Assembly: GCF_003248515.1 (NCBI RefSeq)
Contig: NZ_QFOB01000007.1
Coordinates: forward strand, 122,394-186,393
Length of the DNA: 64,000 nucleotides
Direction of reading: 5' to 3'
Origin: Sphingomonas sp.
GTDB lineage: Bacteria > Pseudomonadota > Alphaproteobacteria > Sphingomonadales > Sphingomonadaceae
Positions 51,231 to 59,548 of the stretch are shown piece by piece. Positions within the stretch are counted from its first letter, which is position 1, and each line of letters starts with the position of its first letter. The notes below the pieces were generated by a model. The model worked only from the letters and a program-made list of their open reading frames with translations, had not been told where the DNA came from and made no database searches. A program made the translations under genes and the position numbers.

Positions 51231-51269
51231 AAAAAAGGGCCGCGCAACCGTCATCCGGCGGCGCGGCCC
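51231..51269 (-). terminator. Rho-independent terminator after the fuconate dehydratase gene
   Basis: Read on the reverse strand, GGGCCGCGC (51269-51261) pairs with GCGCGGCCC (51245-51237) and TTTTTT follows (51236-51231). It lies 36 bp after the dehydratase stop. The other strand has no T-tract, so it acts only on the reverse strand. Confidence 0.8.
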
Positions 51270-51304
51270 ATAGTGGCGCGTGAAGGGGGGGAAGGAAAGG
51301 TCCC

Positions 51305-52609
51305 TTACGCTGCCTGCGTGCGAGCCGGGCCCGACGGCGCGAACGTGTATCGCGCGAGGCTCGACGGCTTCATTTCGATCGAGAATCCCGGACGGACCGG
51401 CGGCATATAGGCCGCGCCCTGCACCACACAGGGATCCTCGAAATGCTCGTGCAGATGATCGACATATTCGGTCACCCGCCCTTCGGTGGTGCCCGAGAAA
51501 CAGAGATAGTCGATCATCGAGAGGTGCTGCACATATTCGCACAGGCCGACGCCGCCGGCATGGGGACAGACGGGCAGCTCATATTTCGCCGCCATCAGCA
51601 GCACCGCCAACACCTCGTTGACGCCACCCAGCCGGCACGCATCGATCTGCACCACATCGATCGCGCCGCTCATGATGAACTGCTTGAAGAGGATCCGGTT
51701 CTGGCACATCTCGCCGGTCGCGATCTTGACCGGAGCGACGCCGGCACGGATTTTCGCGTGGCCGAGCACATCATCCGGGCTGGTCGGCTCCTCGATGAAC
51801 CAGGGCTCCGCAAAGGCCAGCGCGTTGACCCACTCGATCGCCTGATTCACCTCCCACACTTGGTTGGCATCTATCATTAGCGTGCGCTCCGGCCCGATCA
51901 CCTCGCGCGCGATCGCCACCCGCCGCTTATCGTCCTCCAGATTGGCGCCGACCTTCAGCTTGATGAACCGGAAGCCCTCGTCGATTGCTTCCTGCGCGAG
52001 CCTGCGCAGCTTCGCATCATCATAACCGAGCCACCCGGCCGAAGTCGTGTAGCACGGATAGCCTTCCGCCCGCAGGGTCGCGATGCGATCGGCCTTGCCG
52101 ATGGCGCGCGCCTCCAGCAGCGCCAGCGCCTCCTCCGGCGTGATGCAATCGGTGATGTAGCGAAAGTCGATCGCGCGGACGAGTTCGGCCGGGGACATGT
52201 CCGCCACGAGTTGCCAGACGGGCTTGCCCATCATCCGCGCCCACAGATCCCAGAACGCATTCACGACCGCCCCGGTCGCGAGATGCATCACCCCTTTGTC
52301 CGGCCCCACCCAACGCAATTGACTGTCGCCCGTCAGCCGCCGCCAGAGCGCGGCCGGATTGGCCTGCATCTCCGCCATATCCGTACCGACGACGAGGTGG
52401 CGCATGGCCTCGATCGCGGCGACGCACAGTTCGTTGCCCCGGCCGATCGTAAAGGTCAGCCCATAGCCGGTCAGCACCGGATTGTCGGTTTCCAGGGCGA
52501 CATAGGCCGCGGAATAATCCGGATCGGGATTCATCGCGTCGGATCCGTCCAGTTTCTCGCTGGTCGGAAACCGGACGTCGAACACCCTCATATTCACCAC
52601 GCGCGTCAT
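51305..52609 (-). CDS. L-fuconate dehydratase, enolase superfamily
   Basis: A 434-residue cytoplasmic enzyme turning L-fuconate into 2-keto-3-deoxy-L-fuconate. The start region RVFDVRFPTSEKLDGSDAMNPDPDYSAAYV is characteristic of FucD. In the barrel, the KxK base is FIKLKVGA, metal ligands are in MIDANQVW, FIEEPTSPDD and ATGEM, and the catalytic His is in CPHAGGVGLCEYVQH. ATG 52609 has AAGGA upstream. The gene is 50 bp downstream of the TonB receptor, so the two probably form one transcript ending at the terminator. Confidence 0.93.
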   Translation of the reverse strand: MTRVVNMRVFDVRFPTSEKLDGSDAMNPDPDYSAAYVALETDNPVLTGYGLTFTIGRGNELCVAAIEAMRHLVVGTDMAEMQANPAALWRRLTGDSQLRWVGPDKGVMHLATGAVVNAFWDLWARMMGKPVWQLVADMSPAELVRAIDFRYITDCITPEEALALLEARAIGKADRIATLRAEGYPCYTTSAGWLGYDDAKLRRLAQEAIDEGFRFIKLKVGANLEDDKRRVAIAREVIGPERTLMIDANQVWEVNQAIEWVNALAFAEPWFIEEPTSPDDVLGHAKIRAGVAPVKIATGEMCQNRILFKQFIMSGAIDVVQIDACRLGGVNEVLAVLLMAAKYELPVCPHAGGVGLCEYVQHLSMIDYLCFSGTTEGRVTEYVDHLHEHFEDPCVVQGAAYMPPVRPGFSIEMKPSSLARYTFAPSGPARTQAA

Positions 52610-52658
52610 GCGGCCGCAGTCCTTCTGTTGCAATTGGTGGATCGGGCGCGGGCGGCCA

Positions 52659-55505
52659 TCAGAATTTCGCGCGCACGCCCGCCGTGAAACGGCGACCGAC
52701 ATTCTCGTAGCCCCGGCCATAGCCATAAGCGTTGGTCGTCCTGACTGCGCTGTCAGTCAGGTTGAGACCCTCGATCGTGATGCCGACTTGGGGGGTGATG
52801 TCGAAACTCGTCGAGAAATCGAGCTGGCCGTAGGATTGGCCATAGCTGCCATCACCGAAATTCGACGTCGCCGAATTCACGAAGCGACTGCGATAATTGT
52901 AAGCAAGCCGCGCGCTGAACGGCCCTTTTTCGTAATAGCCGACGAGATTGTAGCTATATTTGGATACGCCAGGCAGTGGCAGCGGCGGCCCGCCTTCAAC
53001 GGTCGCGGCCGCGCCGGCATCCAGATAGGTGAAGTTGGCGACGATGCCGAAGCCGTCCAGCAGCCCCGGCAGGAAGGTCAACGGCACCTGCGCGCCGACC
53101 TCGACGCCTTTCAGCTTCGATCCCGAACCGTTGTTCGGCTGATTGATGGAAAAATCCAGTGGCGCCGTCCGCCCCGTCTCCCTCACCGTGACGTTCAGCG
53201 TATCCGTCCGCATCGTCGAAACGATGAAGTTTTTGACATCCTTGTAGAATACGGCCGCGCTCAACAGCCCGCCGTGGCCGAAATAATATTCAAGGGACAG
53301 ATCAAACTGATCGGCCAGATAGGGATCCACGTTCGGATTGTTGATCGTGATGAAGCGCGTATTGGCATTGACCGTCGTAGACGGTGACAGCGTGCTGAGG
53401 GTCGGTCGCGACATCACCCGTGCCGCCGCCGCCCGGACGAGCAGTTGTTCGGTGATCTTGAAGCGGGCGTTGGCGCTCGGCAGCCAGTTGTCGTAGCTGC
53501 GCTTGATCGAGGTGGGCGTCACCTGCGGGATCACCGTCACCGCGCCGCCAAGCGAAAAGACGATCTGGGTGAGATCCGGAGCATAGCCGCTCGACGTCTG
53601 ATCCGTGTGCACGTAGCGCACACCGATATTCCCGGCGAGACGATCATCGCTCGTGGCGAAATCCGCGCGGATGTAGGCGGCGGTCTCCTTTTCCCGAACG
53701 GAATATTCGTTGGCGAGATTCCGCCTCGGCGGCACGTCATTCAGGATCTGATCCAGCGATACCCGTTCGAAGACCTTGCTTACGTCAGACGAAAGGAAGG
53801 TGCTCGGATAGGTGACCGGGCCGTTATAGTTATTCAGGAACTTGTCGAACGAATAGAGCGTCATGAATGGCGACGCGTCAAAGCTCAGCCCATCCGGCCC
53901 CGGAGTAAGCGGCAGACCGAGGAGGCCGGCAAGCTGGGTTGCATTCACCGCAATCTGGCTGGTCCCGAACGTCTGCCGGCGGTTCGAGTAACGCCCGCCT
54001 ACCCGCACCGAGCGAACGAAACCGTCGCCGGCATCCCAGACGGCATCCAGTTTCGCATCCCAGTTGTGGTCGACGGTCGGACGCTGATAGTCGCCAGCGA
54101 GGCCAAGACCGCGAAAATTGGCGGGATCGAGCGGATTATAGCCGCGCGAAAAGCCGATTTGGGGGAAATTGCCGGGATCTTCGCTGAAATCGTAGAATGC
54201 ACTGGCCCGGCCGAGTGCGGTGAGCGAGAAATTGTCGACCAGTTGGCGGGCGTGCGAGAAGGACGCCTCGCCATTCAACTTGACGCGACCGACAGTGGCC
54301 TTGAAGCCCCCCGCAGCGGACGTGATGCGGTTGCGCGTAGTCGTAAGATTATTGACGTTGCGATAGTCGACACCGTCCGCATCGAGGAAATTGAGGCGCC
54401 CCTCGTCATCGAAGCCGCTGCCCCGGATGCAGCCGTTCGGCGCTACACCTTGCTGCGCCGTCGGGCAGACGATGCTGGTGAAGCGCAGCGTGTTGATCGG
54501 CTGATCGAGCCTCGTCCGGTTGTTGGCGTAAAACATGTCGCCATAGAATTCGAGGCCGGGCGTCGGGCGGGCCTGGAAGCCGCCGACAGCGGTGAAGCGC
54601 CGGATATCGCCCAGTATGACGCGGGTGCCCGCTTCATGATTGAAGCGAAACGCATCGCCGAAGTCTCCGTCACGATTATAATCCAGGCGCGGGCTTCGCG
54701 AAGCTTCAACACCATTCTCGAAACCAAAACCACGGAACGTATCGGAACGATATCGCCGCTCCTGCAGGTTGAGCCCGACATTGATCGCGAATTCGTCACT
54801 GAAAACGTGATTCACATAGGCAGCGACATGGGGTTTCGCTTTTTCCGATTTCTGCTCGTAAAGCGCCTCGGCAGTGATCGCCAGCCGGTTCTTCCCGACA
54901 TCGAGCGGGCGCGCCGTGTGCACGTCCACCGTGGCGGCAAGGCCACCGCTCACCTGATCCGCCGACGGCGACTTGAGGACCTCGACCGAACTGACGAAAT
55001 CCGATGCGAGGTTCGTGAACTCGAAGCTGCGCCCACCGCTCGGGGAGGTCAGCACGCGGCCATTGTAGAGCGTCTGCGTGAAATCCGGGCTGAGGCCGCG
55101 AACACTCGCACGAGTGCCCTCGCCCGCCGTTCGGGTGATCTGCACACCGGTGATGCGCTGCAGCGAGTCAGCGAGGTTCTGATCGGGAAATTTACCGATA
55201 TCCTCGGCCGAGATCACATCGCTCACGACGGGTGAGTCGCGCTTGATGGTCGAAGCGAGTTCCAGGCTCTGGCGAAAGCCGGAGACGACGATGTCTTCCA
55301 CGTCGTTCGCGGGCGGCCCGGCTGGGCCGGAGGGCGGCATGGGTGCGTTCTGCGCGGCTGGAGCTCCCGCCGCCGGATTGGTCGAACCTTCGCCAGGCGC
55401 CTGCGACGCCGCTCCCACGGCCTGCGCATCGGCCCCGCTCGCCATGAGCACCGCCACCACGGCACCCAGGGAAACCGCCGTCCGCCCGAACACTCCTTTC
55501 GACAA
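52659..55505 (-). CDS. TonB-dependent receptor for a fucose-containing glycan
   Basis: A 948-residue outer-membrane receptor. The signal peptide is about 1-28 (ADA-QA), then a Pro/Ala-rich linker with a DIVVSGFRQSLE TonB-box-like segment near residue 72. The plug has SAEDIGKFPDQNLADSLQRITGVQI and the barrel ends with an aromatic residue (FTAGVRAKF). This is the large OAR/sphingomonad class that imports oligosaccharides. Fuconate dehydratase lies directly downstream. The 513-bp upstream gap holds an AT-rich segment (about 55515-55560) likely to contain the promoter. Confidence 0.92.
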   Translation of the reverse strand: MSKGVFGRTAVSLGAVVAVLMASGADAQAVGAASQAPGEGSTNPAAGAPAAQNAPMPPSGPAGPPANDVEDIVVSGFRQSLELASTIKRDSPVVSDVISAEDIGKFPDQNLADSLQRITGVQITRTAGEGTRASVRGLSPDFTQTLYNGRVLTSPSGGRSFEFTNLASDFVSSVEVLKSPSADQVSGGLAATVDVHTARPLDVGKNRLAITAEALYEQKSEKAKPHVAAYVNHVFSDEFAINVGLNLQERRYRSDTFRGFGFENGVEASRSPRLDYNRDGDFGDAFRFNHEAGTRVILGDIRRFTAVGGFQARPTPGLEFYGDMFYANNRTRLDQPINTLRFTSIVCPTAQQGVAPNGCIRGSGFDDEGRLNFLDADGVDYRNVNNLTTTRNRITSAAGGFKATVGRVKLNGEASFSHARQLVDNFSLTALGRASAFYDFSEDPGNFPQIGFSRGYNPLDPANFRGLGLAGDYQRPTVDHNWDAKLDAVWDAGDGFVRSVRVGGRYSNRRQTFGTSQIAVNATQLAGLLGLPLTPGPDGLSFDASPFMTLYSFDKFLNNYNGPVTYPSTFLSSDVSKVFERVSLDQILNDVPPRRNLANEYSVREKETAAYIRADFATSDDRLAGNIGVRYVHTDQTSSGYAPDLTQIVFSLGGAVTVIPQVTPTSIKRSYDNWLPSANARFKITEQLLVRAAAARVMSRPTLSTLSPSTTVNANTRFITINNPNVDPYLADQFDLSLEYYFGHGGLLSAAVFYKDVKNFIVSTMRTDTLNVTVRETGRTAPLDFSINQPNNGSGSKLKGVEVGAQVPLTFLPGLLDGFGIVANFTYLDAGAAATVEGGPPLPLPGVSKYSYNLVGYYEKGPFSARLAYNYRSRFVNSATSNFGDGSYGQSYGQLDFSTSFDITPQVGITIEGLNLTDSAVRTTNAYGYGRGYENVGRRFTAGVRAKF

Positions 55506-56018
55506 GCCTCTTCCTCCAATCTATTTTTGTTAGTGCAACTTATATTTGTATTTGAAAATTGGTCAAGCCTGCCGTGGACCACTTTCCGGGGCGGGACAGA
55601 CCGCCGCCGCGCGAAATGTGGCGCAACCGCGTCGCCCTCCGGATACGGGCTGGGCGACAACGGGGTGGAAAGACCGATGGCAGCCGGCAGCCACGCCGAG
55701 GCCTGGAGCAAGCGATCCGAATGTATTGGATCGGCCGCTCCGGACCGTTGCGTTCCCGCGGTGCCCGAGCCAACAGGTGAACCGATCTGCTCCGAAATCG
55801 CGCTAGTTCGGAAGAGCCATCTCCCGGCAGCGTGATCGTCTCCGCCTGCCTGGTTGCAGGTGTTGCAGGAGGGGGGAGAAAGAAGACTGTTCGTGACGCC
55901 GAGGATCAGCCGCACCGCCTCCATCCGGGGCGGAATCCGGCTGACATGCGCGGCCCCATGCGCTCGAAGGCAGGCATCGACCCACGAACGCTCATGATCC
56001 TCGATCCCTCCAGATGGG
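55506..56018. other. Intergenic stretch without a recognisable gene
   Basis: About 513 bp. The end next to the TonB receptor is AT-rich (ATTTTTGTTAGTGCAACTTA region) and suits a promoter. The rest is GC-rich, with short frames that resemble no family. No terminator, repeat or RNA gene was found; it may be debris of a lost gene. Confidence 0.4.
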
Positions 56019-57080
56019 TCATGACGAGAACAGGGAGATCCACTCGGCGGGCTGCCCCCCGGTTCGGGTTGCCAGCGCTTCCGAGAAGCCCTTCAGGGCT
56101 GGATCGCAGAAGGCCGCAAGAGCGAAGGTTGGCACCGCATTGGCGGGGCTCCAAGGATGCGGCTTATATTCGGTCTGCCCGGCCGCCGCGCGTTCGCGAT
56201 CAAAGGCGATCTTCGAGCGGACGAACTCGATATGGACCTTGTCCCCACGCGCATAGGGCTCAAGCCAGGTGACCGCCTGCTTGAGGCTGGATCCGGACGG
56301 GCTTTTCCACGCATACCAGTTCTCGCCATGCACCTTCGCGGTGATAGCCGCCATCAGGAGCGGATCGAGATCGTAGGTGACGTAGTGCAGGGCATCGCGT
56401 TCGTGAAAATCGAAGGTCGATCCGTCCGGGCGGATATTCGCGGAAACCTGGGCCCGGAACGCCTCACGCGCCCGTGAGATCAACACTGGATCCCCCCCCT
56501 GGAATGCAGCCATCGTCGCCAGCTTCACGCGATGGCTCTGCCAGTTGGTGTGCGGCTTGGGGCGCTTGCCGCTCATCGCATCGAGATAGCCGATGGCCAT
56601 GCGGCGCCAGAAATCATTCAGGCGCGCCTGCAACGCGGACGGCAGATCCTTCTCGACCAGATCAGTCGCGAACAGCAGCCTATCAAACCACGTCTCGTCG
56701 ATCGGATTGAGCGAGATGCGATAGGTGGTGATCCACGCATCGAGATACCGCGCCGCCTGATCAAGATAGCGCCGATCGCCGGTGAACCGCCAGGCCATCG
56801 CCAGATCCTGCGTGATAGGGATATCCCTGCGCGCAACACTACTTTCCTCCCGGATGCCCTTTCCGGGCAGCGTGCCTTCGGTGTGAACAACCGGGATCGG
56901 CGCGGGCGGACGCGTCAGCGCATCGCGCGCACGCGCGATGATCGCCTGTGCCGCCGGGCTATCGCCGGCGGCGGCATCGCCGAAGCCCGGCCCGAGCATC
57001 GCATAGCTCTGCGCGTGCGCCGGCAATGCGCAGAGAAAACCGGTGACCAAACAGGACAGCCAAGAGCGTTTCATGTTCAT
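56019..57080 (-). CDS. Alginate-lyase-family (PF05426-like) secreted protein
   Basis: A 353-residue protein with a signal peptide (about 1-23, AHA-QS). The helical domain has TQDLAMAWRFTGDRRYLDQAARYLDAWITTYR, NPIDETWFDRLLFATDLVE, HTNWQSHRVKLATMAAFQGG and DGSTFDFHERDALHYVTYDLDPLL, with the pattern of the alginate-lyase alpha/alpha barrel, including the Asn-Trp-x-x-His region where PL5 enzymes have the NN-H catalytic patch. A GGGAGAG element precedes ATG 57080. The true substrate may be a uronic-acid-containing fucan rather than alginate. Confidence 0.78.
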   Translation of the reverse strand: MNMKRSWLSCLVTGFLCALPAHAQSYAMLGPGFGDAAAGDSPAAQAIIARARDALTRPPAPIPVVHTEGTLPGKGIREESSVARRDIPITQDLAMAWRFTGDRRYLDQAARYLDAWITTYRISLNPIDETWFDRLLFATDLVEKDLPSALQARLNDFWRRMAIGYLDAMSGKRPKPHTNWQSHRVKLATMAAFQGGDPVLISRAREAFRAQVSANIRPDGSTFDFHERDALHYVTYDLDPLLMAAITAKVHGENWYAWKSPSGSSLKQAVTWLEPYARGDKVHIEFVRSKIAFDRERAAAGQTEYKPHPWSPANAVPTFALAAFCDPALKGFSEALATRTGGQPAEWISLFSS

Positions 57081-57154
57081 TCTCTCTCCCGAAACCGCCC
57101 ACCTGGCGACGGCCATCTTGTTGCGAAATTAGCCGGAATTGGGGAACCGGCTCA

Positions 57155-59500
57155 TCATCCCTTATAGAGACGCAGATCACGGGCGGGCATCGCCAGGCTC
57201 CGCGCGTTGAGACCGAAACTGTTGACCACATCGACGGGCACCGGCCCGATCCTGTGGGGCCGCCTTGCACCTTTCGGCTCGATTACGATCGTTTCGCCGC
57301 GTTCGAGCGCGCAGGTGATCCGGCCACCGCCATCCGTGGACAGGGCGCGCGGCATCCCATCCACGGTCGCCACCGGCTCTATGATGCCGGTCTTCAGCGC
57401 GAAGGGCTCTCCCGCCCTGCTCGTCACCTCGATCCAGCGGGTGCGCCCGCCTTTTCTCTGCGCACTGACCAGGAAGCCACCTTCCGCGCTGAAATCCGCG
57501 AACACGCAATCCGCCCAGGCGCCCGGCACGGCGGGAAACACCCGGATCGTGCCGCCCCAGCTCTGCAGCATCATGTCGTGCAGCGATTGCGCGCCCGACA
57601 ACGGCGTTTCGATGACGGGCCCGCCTTCCTTGTACAGCGTGTTGGACCGCATGTAGTCGCTGAACAATTCCCTGAGCTTGGTGAGCGCCTCGTCCCCGTC
57701 GCCGAGTGCCGCGTGCATCGATGCCGCCCCCGTCGAGGAATAGCCGCGCAGCGATTCCTTCATGGATTGCCAGTGATCGAGCGAGCGGCGGATCACAGCC
57801 TCCCCACCGGGCTGATCGCGGTTCACGAGATAGAGCGGATACACCATCAACAGGTGTGAATAATGGCGGTGCGACTTTTCGAGCGGAAGCCCGGCGCCGA
57901 TCAGGAAGCCGGTCTCGCCCCGCGGAAAATCTACCAGATCGCGCAGGATGCGCCGCCAGTCCGGCAGCAGCGGATCATCGATCTTCAGCCGCCCTGCGGC
58001 ATCGATCAGCGACCCGCAGCCCCAGCGAAGCAGCGCCAGATCGTAGTTGAGGTCTCGCGCTGCGCCATATTCCGGCGAATAGGTGGGCGGAAGGTGAAGT
58101 TTGCCGTCCGATCCAGCCATGAGGAAATGGCGGTAATGATTGATCGCGCGCCGCAGCACCGGGAACAGCGTTTCGCGCAATACGGCTTCATCCATCGTAT
58201 GGCGCCAGATCAGCCAGACATCGTGCATCGCCCACGTGAGATTGCCGAATTCTGTCGGCCAATCCGACTCACGCCGGCCCGCGCCCGTCTTTCCATCAGG
58301 CCGGAGCGCGGGGACGGACGCGTCCAGATCCCGGCCCGATGATCGGCCGATGCCCGCAGAATCAGCGCGATAGGCCGGATCGACGTTGTCGATCAGATTC
58401 TGCTGATGATCGTGGATCGCGCTGACCAGCGAATAAGCGAGATGCGCCCGGTTGGAGGCAAGGGGCGCCCAATAGTTGAGCTGGACGTTGAGATTCCACG
58501 TCGCGTACGGCCAGGTCGATACCTGCAACCACGGCCCCTGATTGTCGATATAAGGCCGGTCCGCACGGGTCGCGCAGGCCAGCTTGTACATCTGGATCCA
58601 GTAGAAGCTTTCGATCCGGCCGTCAGGGATGCTGAGGAAGCTCGCCGGGTAGTAACCGTGCCACCATTCGCGATGCCGGCGCTCGAGCGATGGATCGTCC
58701 GCCGCGCTGCGGACCGACGCCAGCGCCTGCGCACGCGGCAGATCGCCCGGCCATTGATGGGCGACGCTGGCGATCAGGCGGTCGCCCGACTGGCGCCAGG
58801 CGGTGGCGGTGCCGCCACCGGCCAGCAGCGGCTGCAGCCACATTTCCTCCGCCCCGTCCCTGCCCCTCTCTCCGGCCGGGTTTGGCTGGTAGCCGGCATC
58901 CATCGCGCGCGGATCGTGCATTGTGATCGCCCAGGTGATACGCGGGCTGACCGCATCTTCGCCCACCCATTCCCAGACGATGCCGCTTTCCCCGCCACGC
59001 GCCTTCGTCTCGACGACGATCGCCAAGTCCTCGGCATGGACATAGACACGCAGATCGATCTGCCCCGTGTCGGTGACGATCCGGCCGGTCAGCAGCGCAT
59101 CGTGCAACACCAGCCGGAGCGCCGTCGCGCGGGCCTTGCCGCGTGTGCGAAGCAGGAAATGGCCGATCGGCAGGCGGCCGCGACCGACGCCGGTCTGACG
59201 GATCGGGGTGCGGTGATCCTGAACGTCGGTCCGCGAAACTTCGAGCCGCCAGCCGCCCTCGTCCTCACTGTAGAACAGCAGCGCGCCGAGCAGACCATTG
59301 CCCAGGAACGGCGCCTCATCCCATGCCCTGGGAAGTTGATCCCAAATCATGTCGTGCCGGCCGAGGAACGTGGCCCAGTCGATCGATCGGGAGGCGGACG
59401 GGCGGGCGGCAGCAATAGCCACGCCCGGAAGAAAAGATACGCCGACGGATGACGCGAGGAATTTCAGCATCCTCCGCCGGCCTGCGATCGTCTTCCTCAC
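57155..59500 (-). CDS. Divergent GH95-like glycoside hydrolase, GTG start
   Basis: A 781-residue enzyme with a twin-arginine-like export signal (RRRMLKFLASSVG). It shares the GH95 plan: N-terminal beta domain with EAPFLGNGLLGALLF, alpha/alpha barrel and C-terminal beta domain. Asn336 and Asn338 (TWNLNVQLNYW) and Glu477 (YSPEYGA) align with the GH95 catalytic Asn pair and acid. The FQIDGNFG base motif is replaced by VIETPLSGAQ (Glu631 in place of Asp). AGGAG lies 7 nt before the GTG, and no ribosome site precedes an upstream ATG. It is 49 bp after the canonical GH95 gene. Confidence 0.8.
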   Translation of the reverse strand: MRKTIAGRRRMLKFLASSVGVSFLPGVAIAAARPSASRSIDWATFLGRHDMIWDQLPRAWDEAPFLGNGLLGALLFYSEDEGGWRLEVSRTDVQDHRTPIRQTGVGRGRLPIGHFLLRTRGKARATALRLVLHDALLTGRIVTDTGQIDLRVYVHAEDLAIVVETKARGGESGIVWEWVGEDAVSPRITWAITMHDPRAMDAGYQPNPAGERGRDGAEEMWLQPLLAGGGTATAWRQSGDRLIASVAHQWPGDLPRAQALASVRSAADDPSLERRHREWWHGYYPASFLSIPDGRIESFYWIQMYKLACATRADRPYIDNQGPWLQVSTWPYATWNLNVQLNYWAPLASNRAHLAYSLVSAIHDHQQNLIDNVDPAYRADSAGIGRSSGRDLDASVPALRPDGKTGAGRRESDWPTEFGNLTWAMHDVWLIWRHTMDEAVLRETLFPVLRRAINHYRHFLMAGSDGKLHLPPTYSPEYGAARDLNYDLALLRWGCGSLIDAAGRLKIDDPLLPDWRRILRDLVDFPRGETGFLIGAGLPLEKSHRHYSHLLMVYPLYLVNRDQPGGEAVIRRSLDHWQSMKESLRGYSSTGAASMHAALGDGDEALTKLRELFSDYMRSNTLYKEGGPVIETPLSGAQSLHDMMLQSWGGTIRVFPAVPGAWADCVFADFSAEGGFLVSAQRKGGRTRWIEVTSRAGEPFALKTGIIEPVATVDGMPRALSTDGGGRITCALERGETIVIEPKGARRPHRIGPVPVDVVNSFGLNARSLAMPARDLRLYKG

Positions 59501-59548
59501 CCCATACTCCTGTCGTTCCTGCTCACTTCGCATTGCACAACGCCAGCC

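Noticed and set aside
53445..55235. A 596-codon forward frame inside the TonB receptor gene
   Set aside because: Antisense to a complete receptor with signal peptide, plug and terminal aromatic residue.
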